A DNA stretch of 19,221 nucleotides from an uncultured Clostridia bacterium (GTDB lineage Bacteria; Bacillota; Clostridia; Lachnospirales; Anaerotignaceae), in assembly GCA_947036475.1 (NCBI GenBank), contig CAMQRG010000019.1, forward strand, positions 1 to 19,221. The letters are read 5' to 3'. Shown one piece after another: positions 14,114 through 19,221 of the stretch. The notes under the pieces are model-generated. The model searched no databases. It saw only the letters and a list, made by a program, of their open reading frames with translations, and was not told where the DNA came from. The position numbers were made by a program, and so were the translations under genes. Positions within the stretch are counted from its first letter, which is position 1, and the number at the start of each line of letters is the position of its first letter.

Positions 14114-15157
14114 TTATTCGCCCTCGTAAGGTGCGTAAGGGATACGAACTGCAACGCCTGTGTCGTCGAAGCTGTAATCCGTGCCTTCAAGGAAATCTGC
14201 GCCGCCTGCAAGGTTCAGTGCAACTGCAGCAATCGCATTACCCATTGCCTGGCCGTCCTGCAGAACTGTCGCGCTCATTGTGCCGTTCTGGATTGCGTCT
14301 TTCGCTGCATCTGTTGCGTCAACGCCGATTACAGGAATGAAGTTTGCACCTTCAGCGCCTGTGTTGTAACCAATGTTGGAAAGTGCAGCGATACAACCGA
14401 TTGCCATGCCGTCATTGTTTGCCAGTACAAGCTCAATCTTGCCTTCGTTAGCTGCAAGCATAGCTTCCATTGCTTTCTGAGCTGTTTCTGTATCCCAGTT
14501 ACAAACCTGAGTTTCGCCAACCTGCTCCATTTCAACGCCGTTCGCAACTGCCTGCTCTACGCTGTACTGTGTACGTGCGATTGCTTCGGGGTTGTCGGGT
14601 TCACCCTGGAACATTACATACTGAACTTTGCCGTCGCCGTTCAGGTCATATTCAGGATGTTCGTCAAAAATCTTCTTTACAAGGTCGCCCTGCATTTTGC
14701 CTGCGTCCGCAGCATTTGTGCCAATGAAGACAGCTTTTTCATAGGATTTGATTACATCTGTGTCAGGCTCTCTGTTGAAGAAAACAGTAGGGATACCAGC
14801 AGTTTTTGCTTTGTCTACAACGCCGCTTGCAGCCTTCGCATCAACCATGTTTACACAAAGAACGTCCACGCCTTTTTCGATCATAACGTCAAGCTGGTCG
14901 TTCTGTGTAGCCTGATCGCCTTTGCCGTCCTGCATTGTGACCTCAGCCTTGCCGTCCAGCGCAGCCTGAAGAGCATTCCGAACTGTGGAAATATAAGTAT
15001 CGTCATACTTGTAGATCAGAACGCCAACTGTGGGAAGGGCACCGCCATCGCCCTCACCATCGCTGCTGTCCGCCGCAGGCTGGGAACTGTTGCCGCAGGC
15101 TGCCAAGCCCAAAACCATCACGGATGCCATCAGCATCGCCAAAAATTTCTTTTTCAT
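14114..15157 (-). CDS. mglB: Galactose/glucose-binding lipoprotein of the ABC importer
   Basis: This is the extracellular sugar-binding protein that delivers galactose or glucose to MglAC. The 347-residue precursor has a lipoprotein signal MKKKFLAMLMASVMVLGLAAC, with LAAC as the lipobox and Cys21 as the anchor, then a Ser/Gly/Asp linker. The MglB fold is shown by GVLIYKYDDTYIS, VNMVDAKAAS, the calcium loop DLNGDGKVQY, NWDTETA, LVLANNDGMAIG and GVDATDAAK. Compared with E. coli MglB, the sugar-contact segment GHPDAEAR reads DNPEAIAR, so the His and Asp are Asn and Glu. The ATG at 15157 has GGAGGAGG six bases upstream. A TATAAT box and tandem repeats lie in the 222-base gap upstream. Confidence 0.96.
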   Translation of the reverse strand: MKKKFLAMLMASVMVLGLAACGNSSQPAADSSDGEGDGGALPTVGVLIYKYDDTYISTVRNALQAALDGKAEVTMQDGKGDQATQNDQLDVMIEKGVDVLCVNMVDAKAASGVVDKAKTAGIPTVFFNREPDTDVIKSYEKAVFIGTNAADAGKMQGDLVKKIFDEHPEYDLNGDGKVQYVMFQGEPDNPEAIARTQYSVEQAVANGVEMEQVGETQVCNWDTETAQKAMEAMLAANEGKIELVLANNDGMAIGCIAALSNIGYNTGAEGANFIPVIGVDATDAAKDAIQNGTMSATVLQDGQAMGNAIAAVALNLAGGADFLEGTDYSFDDTGVAVRIPYAPYEGE

Positions 15158-15209
15158 GAGTATCCTCCTCCTTATTTTGCCGCCGTCACAGCGGCTGTAA
15201 CAGGTTATT

Positions 15210-15226
15210 CAGCGGAATGTCCGCTG
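15210..15226. promoter_or_regulatory. Palindrome at the start of the mglB transcript
   Basis: CAGCGGA-ATG-TCCGCTG is a perfect 7-bp inverted repeat beginning a few bases downstream of the predicted mglB transcription start. It could be a 5' mRNA stem or an operator. A second hairpin, GCCGC (15179-15183) with GCGGC (15191-15195), stands just before the ribosome binding site. Confidence 0.55.
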
Positions 15227-15234
15227 TTGGGAGT

Positions 15235-15240
15235 ATTATA
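15235..15240 (-). promoter_or_regulatory. -10 box of the mglBAC promoter
   Basis: On the minus strand, GGTATAATACT contains a perfect TATAAT. The sequence 16-18 bases upstream (TGTTTT) is a poor -35 hexamer, as expected for a promoter that depends on an activator. Transcription would start near 15228, about 70 bases ahead of the mglB start. Confidence 0.65.
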
Positions 15241-15307
15241 CCAAAAAGTCCAAAAGCAAAACATAGATTTTTTTTCCTACTACCATAAAAATTATTTGAT
15301 TTCTTCG

Positions 15308-15345
15308 TCAAATCCGACAATTTTTTTTCAAATCCGCAATTTTTT
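15308..15345 (-). repeat. Tandem direct repeat upstream of mglB, candidate activator site
   Basis: TCAAATCCGACAATTTTTT (15308-15326) is followed after one base by TCAAATCCGCAATTTTTT (15328-15345). The two are identical apart from one extra A. The period is 20 bases, two turns of DNA. The pair lies roughly 80-117 bases upstream of the predicted mglB transcription start. Tandem direct repeats are the usual site type for AraC-family regulators such as YesN, the partner of YesM-type kinases. Confidence 0.65.
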
Positions 15346-15379
15346 CTGGCAGTTCAGGCAGCAGAATTTCCAGAACATA

Positions 15380-16390
15380 CTATTTTGCTGACATTCTGTT
15401 GTATAAAGGCACCCTGACATAGCGTTCCTTCTGGAGCATCACATCTCCCGGCACCCTGCCCTCTGCGGCAATGCACGCCGCAAGACGGAATACCGCCCGC
15501 CCCTGCGCCTTACCATTGCAGTCCACCGTACCCCAGAGTCTTCCGGCAGAAAGGGCATCCATTCCAACATCTGTTGCGTCCACGCCAAAAACCGCCGCAG
15601 AAACACCGGCAGCATCCAGCGCATCTAATGCGCCAAGCGCCATATCGTCATTATTGCAGAGCACCAGCTCGATTTCGTTCCCATAAGCCGTCAGCCATTG
15701 CTCCATGAGCATTCTGGCGCGCCCGCGCTCCCAGTCCGCTGTGCCGGAATCCAGTTTTTTCAGCGAAATCCCTGCTTCTTCTATTGTTTCCACAGAGTAT
15801 TCAGAGCGCATGATGGTATCCTGATGCCCCATTTCGCCCTCCAGCATGACATACTGCAAAACGCCATCGCCGTCCTTATCCATATCCGGCCGCCGCCGCA
15901 GGCCAGCCAACACAGACCTTCCCTGAAGCACTGCGGTCTGCTTTGCGTCCGAGCCTACATAGTATATCCGTTCTCCGCGCATAATATCCTCCGGAACGGG
16001 CTCACGATTGAAAAAAATAACCGGAACGGAAGGGTCCTCCTGCAAAACAATATCAATAATAGAAGATGCGCTCGTCCGGTCTACAAGATTCACACACACC
16101 GCGTCACAGCCAGATGCCATAAAACGCTTGACCTGTTCATTCTGCAAACGCTGGCTGCCGTTCGCCGCAGAAATATTCAGCACAATTTTCCTGCCGGTTT
16201 CCTGCTCATACGCATGGGCAGCCTCCTCCATGCCGGAAATAATTTTTTCCACAAATGTATCCGTATCCAGATAGACGGACACACCAATCTGCAAAGGCTC
16301 CTGCACCGTATCGTGCGTTTTCCAGGCGATACCGCCCAAAACTGCCGCCAACAGACACAGGCATAGCAGCCTCCTGCCTTTCTTCCCCAA
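15380..16390 (-). CDS. Membrane-anchored MglB-like galactose/glucose-binding protein
   Basis: A second protein of the MglB family, 336 residues. Residues about 8-23 (LLCLCLLAAVLGGIAW) form a membrane segment preceded by MGKKGRR. There is no credible lipobox after it, so I read it as a signal anchor holding the domain outside the membrane. The sugar-site blocks are kept: DTDTF, VNLVDRTSAS, calcium loop DKDGDGVLQY, GHQDTIMR (keeping the His, Asp and Arg of the E. coli site), ADWERG, LVLCNNDDMALG and GVDATDVG. The start is TTG (16390) with AAGGAG eight bases upstream; an overlapping ATG is in another frame. It lies between the anchored protein with the kinase and mglB. A sensing role is inferred from anchoring and position; a transporter-binding role is the alternative. 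Confidence 0.9.
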   Translation of the reverse strand: MGKKGRRLLCLCLLAAVLGGIAWKTHDTVQEPLQIGVSVYLDTDTFVEKIISGMEEAAHAYEQETGRKIVLNISAANGSQRLQNEQVKRFMASGCDAVCVNLVDRTSASSIIDIVLQEDPSVPVIFFNREPVPEDIMRGERIYYVGSDAKQTAVLQGRSVLAGLRRRPDMDKDGDGVLQYVMLEGEMGHQDTIMRSEYSVETIEEAGISLKKLDSGTADWERGRARMLMEQWLTAYGNEIELVLCNNDDMALGALDALDAAGVSAAVFGVDATDVGMDALSAGRLWGTVDCNGKAQGRAVFRLAACIAAEGRVPGDVMLQKERYVRVPLYNRMSAK

Positions 16391-16468
16391 AGCTATCTCT
16401 CCTTACCATTAAAATTCCCTCAGACATTCTTCCTTATTTCAGAAAACTGTTTTCAGTGCAATAAAACC

Positions 16469-16499
16469 GGAAACAGCTGCTTGCAAGCATTCTGTTTTC
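16469..16499 (-). terminator. Possible weak terminator or stem between the two anchored-protein genes
   Basis: GGAAACAG (16469-16476) pairs with CTGTTTTC (16492-16499) with one wobble. Its loop contains the 12-base perfect palindrome TGCTTGCAAGCA (16478-16489). On the minus strand the stem is followed by GGTTTTATT, a short imperfect T-tract. It lies 40 bases after the stop of the upstream gene. Confidence 0.4.
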
Positions 16500-16538
16500 T
16501 CCCGTACCTTCCGATTTATATGTTGTTGAATCCTTTTC

Positions 16539-17474
16539 CTATATATAAGGAAATACCACACTTTCTACATTTTTATCGCGCAGCGTTTCAGCTGTCACAA
16601 GCACAGATTCTACAATGACCGTTTCCTTTGCAGCGCCCTTTCCCTGCAATATACGTGCGGCTCCCTCCACAGCAAGGTATCCCGCTTCATAATCCCGGTG
16701 TACGACTGTGCCGCAGACTGTGCCTTCCTCTAAAAACCTAAGCACCTCGCCGCTGAAGCCCGCGCCATAAACAGGAATCCTTTCTGTATTCGACTCTCCC
16801 AGCGCCTGTAAAACTGCTATATCACCGGAAACAAGGATATTTCCGCCCTGCGCCGCCATGCCTTTCATCAGCGTTTCGACGGCGGCTGTTTCCCCCAGAG
16901 AAACCTGCCGTACCAAAACGCCCACCTGCCGCAGCCGCTCCTCCGTCAGCCCATGCAGCTGTTCCATATACCAGCTTTTCTGCGCCATTTCCACAATTGT
17001 CACGCTTTCGCCCTTTTCCCGTCCCGCCAGCACAGCGTCCGCCAGCAGGCGGCTTTCCTCCTCCGCGTCCCCGCCAATCCTGACACGCACCCGCGCCGAG
17101 TCCGCTTCGCTGTCATACAAAATAACCGGTACGCCGACCGGCACACTCTCCAATGCTTCTTCCGCATGGCGGCTGTCCCCGCATTGCAGAACAATGCCGC
17201 GGCAGCCTGTTTCCAGTTCCCGCTGTACTGACGCCTGCTTTTCTTCCTCCGTCCGCATATCGGCAAGGCTGGAAAAACTGACGTCCACATTCCATTCCGC
17301 CGCAGCTTTTGCCACACCTGCACGGAAATTTTCCAGCTGCCGTCCGGCAGGCGCATCTGTCAGCACCGCAATCCGAATAATTTCCGTTTTCCGTTCCCGC
17401 ACAAAAATATCCGTAGAGGACAGTAGAAACAGGAACACCAGCAGGAATATATCGGCAAGCAAAAACTTTTTCAT
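16539..17474 (-). CDS. Membrane-anchored periplasmic-binding-fold protein (divergent sugar-binding family)
   Basis: A 311-residue protein with an N-terminal anchor (ADIFLLVFLFLLSSTDIFV) and an external periplasmic-binding-protein type I fold: IIRIAVLTDAP strand, ELETGCRGIVLQCGD, VPVGVPVILYDSEADSARV, ESVTIVEMAQKSWYMEQLHGL, ILVSGDIAVLQALG and EGTVCGTVVHRDYEAGYLAVE. No lipobox is seen, and the galactose-site motifs of MglB are absent, so its ligand is unknown. The start is uncertain: I use ATG 17474, four bases after the kinase stop, but AAAGGAG (17498-17504) better suits a TTG at 17486, and an open frame reaches ATG 17519 inside the kinase gene. Immediate linkage to the kinase suggests a co-sensor. 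The ABC transporter binding protein is a less likely identity. Confidence 0.85.
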   Translation of the reverse strand: MKKFLLADIFLLVFLFLLSSTDIFVRERKTEIIRIAVLTDAPAGRQLENFRAGVAKAAAEWNVDVSFSSLADMRTEEEKQASVQRELETGCRGIVLQCGDSRHAEEALESVPVGVPVILYDSEADSARVRVRIGGDAEEESRLLADAVLAGREKGESVTIVEMAQKSWYMEQLHGLTEERLRQVGVLVRQVSLGETAAVETLMKGMAAQGGNILVSGDIAVLQALGESNTERIPVYGAGFSGEVLRFLEEGTVCGTVVHRDYEAGYLAVEGAARILQGKGAAKETVIVESVLVTAETLRDKNVESVVFPYI

Positions 17475-17478
17475 TTTT

Positions 17479-19221
17479 TTATCCAAAGGAATCCAGTCTC
17501 CTTTCCGCCAGTGTTTCATACGGCACAGCAGGAATCCGTATCCGCACCTGTGTACCCTCGTCCGGCTCGGAAGTCAGAGAAAGCCCATATTCCGCACCGA
17601 ACACAAGCCGCAGCCGTTCCCCCACGTTTTGCAGGCCAACGCCGCCCTTTTTCCTGCTGACACGTTCGCCAGCCAGTATCTTTTCTACCGTTTCCGCCGG
17701 CATGCCGCAGCCGTTGTCCTCTATGTCTATCAAAATGTCGCCGCCGTCCCGTCTTGCAGAAATGTGTATTTCCCCATCGCCGTCCATAAATTCCATGGCG
17801 TGGTAAATGGCATTTTCCACAACAGGCTGTAATATCAGCTTTATCGTACCGCAGTTTTCCACGCCTTCCTCCACGTCAAAGGAATAGGTAAAGCGATTTT
17901 TGAAGCGCATTTCCTGTATCATTAAGTAGCTGCGGACATGCTCCATTTCGTCCCCAATCGGAATGATGTTCTTTCCACCGCTCAGGCTGATTCGGAAAAA
18001 ACGCGCCAGAGCCGTTACTGCTTCAACAGCCTCCTCCCGTTTCCCGTTTTCAATCAGCCAGACGATGATATCCAGTGTGTTATACAGGAAATGCGGGTTA
18101 ATCTGGTTCTGCAAAACCATGAGTTCGCTCCTGCGCTTGGCTTCATGCTCCTCCACAATATCTGCCATCAGCCGTTTCAGGTTCTCCTGCATTTGGCTGA
18201 TAGCCTTTCCCAAATGCCAGACCTCGTAAAAGCCAGATGGTTGTATTTTTGTATCCAAATCCCCCGCTTCAATCTGGTTAACCGCTTCTTCCAGACGCCG
18301 CATGGGCGCAGAAACCTTACGCGAAAGAAAGGAATTGATTAAGACCATCACGCTCACAAAAAACAGCAGCAGGAACAATATCATGATACTGCTTTGAAAG
18401 GCATTCAGGGAAAACATGCCGCTTTGCATCACACCAACAATCTTCCAGCCCGTATAGCCTACTGTATTGACGGAATACTCCGCTTTTTTACCGCCTCCCT
18501 GCGGGCCGGAATCATTTTCTCCGCTCGGTCTCCATTCCTCCAGAATACCGCTTTCCACCAGTTCCTGCTTCGGGTGGCAGAGCAGGTTCCCATCTGCATC
18601 TGTCAGGTAAAGATAAGACCCTTCGCCCAGGAGCAAATCTGAAAATACGTCCTGAAGCCCACTCTGTTTCAATTGAATGAGCAGTATGCCTTTTTCTTCC
18701 CCCTCTCCGCGGCTGATTTTTACAACACGCGTCATAGGCACCACGCGAGTATATTCTTCCGGCGGGGTTTCAAACAGACGCTCGATTTCCAAAAGCCCGA
18801 ATGTAATATTTTCTTCCCGCGCCAGCGTCCTTCGATACCATTCTTCTCTATGAACATCTACGCCTTCCCGCAGTTTCCCTGCCGGCGCCGCCGCCAGAAG
18901 CTGTCCGTCCTCCGAAAAAAGAGCAATTCTCTGCACTTCCTCCCTGTTCGTATCGTAAAGCAGCTGAAAGGAATCCAAAACTGTTTCCTCGTCCGCATCC
19001 CGCCGTTTTATTACGCTGTAATACAGCGAATCAGAAACCTTCATCATATTCCGAATATACGCATGGAACTGATAGCCTGCCTGTTCCAGCAGGGAGCGGT
19101 TTTCTTCCCGCAGCGTTTCCCGCGTCTGCTGCATAAAACGTCCATAGAACGAAAGCCCCATAAAAAGAGAGATACCTACTGCCGCCGCTGTGAACGATAT
19201 CCATATCACCCTGCGCAGTTC
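17479..19221 (-). CDS. YesM/LytS-type sensor histidine kinase (5' end probably beyond window)
   Basis: An integral membrane sensor kinase. From the GTG at 19209, residues about 2-22 are a first membrane helix, 25-270 an extracellular domain of the double-Cache type (LYLTDADGNLLCHP, YTGWKIVGVM), 275-295 a second helix, and 297-350 a HAMP linker. The His_kinase domain has LQNQINPHFLYNTLD with phospho-acceptor His373. The ATPase domain has QPVVENAIYHA (461-471), DNGCGM (498-503) and GGVGLQNVGERL (522-533). The frame stays open to the window edge (ELRR before the GTG) and no ribosome binding site precedes the GTG, so the true start is probably upstream. Members of this family pair with YesN-type AraC response regulators, not present here and expected beyond 19221. 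It runs directly into the anchored binding protein gene. Confidence 0.95.
   Translation of the reverse strand, partial: ELRRVIWISFTAAAVGISLFMGLSFYGRFMQQTRETLREENRSLLEQAGYQFHAYIRNMMKVSDSLYYSVIKRRDADEETVLDSFQLLYDTNREEVQRIALFSEDGQLLAAAPAGKLREGVDVHREEWYRRTLAREENITFGLLEIERLFETPPEEYTRVVPMTRVVKISRGEGEEKGILLIQLKQSGLQDVFSDLLLGEGSYLYLTDADGNLLCHPKQELVESGILEEWRPSGENDSGPQGGGKKAEYSVNTVGYTGWKIVGVMQSGMFSLNAFQSSIMILFLLLFFVSVMVLINSFLSRKVSAPMRRLEEAVNQIEAGDLDTKIQPSGFYEVWHLGKAISQMQENLKRLMADIVEEHEAKRRSELMVLQNQINPHFLYNTLDIIVWLIENGKREEAVEAVTALARFFRISLSGGKNIIPIGDEMEHVRSYLMIQEMRFKNRFTYSFDVEEGVENCGTIKLILQPVVENAIYHAMEFMDGDGEIHISARRDGGDILIDIEDNGCGMPAETVEKILAGERVSRKKGGVGLQNVGERLRLVFGAEYGLSLTSEPDEGTQVRIRIPAVPYETLAERRLDSFG

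Overview
The window is the end of a contig from a Gram-positive anaerobe, most likely a member of the Clostridia (Lachnospiraceae-like). The evidence is the strong AGGAGG-type ribosome binding sites, the TTGAAA/TATAAT promoters, the class II GalT, the FeoA-FeoB-Cys-rich trio, and the YesM-type kinase beside sugar-binding proteins. Bases 1-46 are not genomic. They are an Illumina/Nextera adapter with an i5 index, joined directly to a glmS gene that has lost its first ~40 codons.

Left part (47-4470, + strand): 5'-truncated glmS (amino-sugar synthesis), a structured intergenic region, then the ferrous-iron uptake operon feoA-feoB plus a 43-residue FeoB-associated Cys-rich membrane protein, closed by a strong intrinsic terminator. 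Middle (4470-5886): a small minus-strand gene that looks like DUF6514, and divergently from it a YheO/DauR-type PAS-HTH regulator. Back-to-back terminators separate these genes from their convergent neighbours.

Right part (5902-19221): a continuous minus-strand galactose locus. In transcription order it holds a YesM/LytS-type sensor histidine kinase (5' end probably off the window), a membrane-anchored divergent periplasmic-binding-fold protein, a second anchored protein closely resembling MglB, the galactose ABC transporter mglB-mglA-mglC, a small coiled-coil protein with one C-terminal membrane segment, and the complete Leloir set galK, galE, galT and galM. I infer this logic: the kinase and anchored binding proteins sense sugar outside the membrane and, through a response regulator expected just beyond base 19221, switch on mglBAC. 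Sugar imported by MglBAC is then phosphorylated (GalK), exchanged to UDP-galactose (GalT), epimerised (GalE), and anomerised (GalM).

The most interesting points are the two tethered sugar-binding proteins next to the kinase (a three-component galactose sensor resembling XylFII-LytS/YesN), a tandem 18-bp direct repeat upstream of mglB that is a candidate response-regulator site, an inverted pair of two-hairpin repeats between galK and galE, and the unexplained coiled-coil membrane protein that heads the gal operon.
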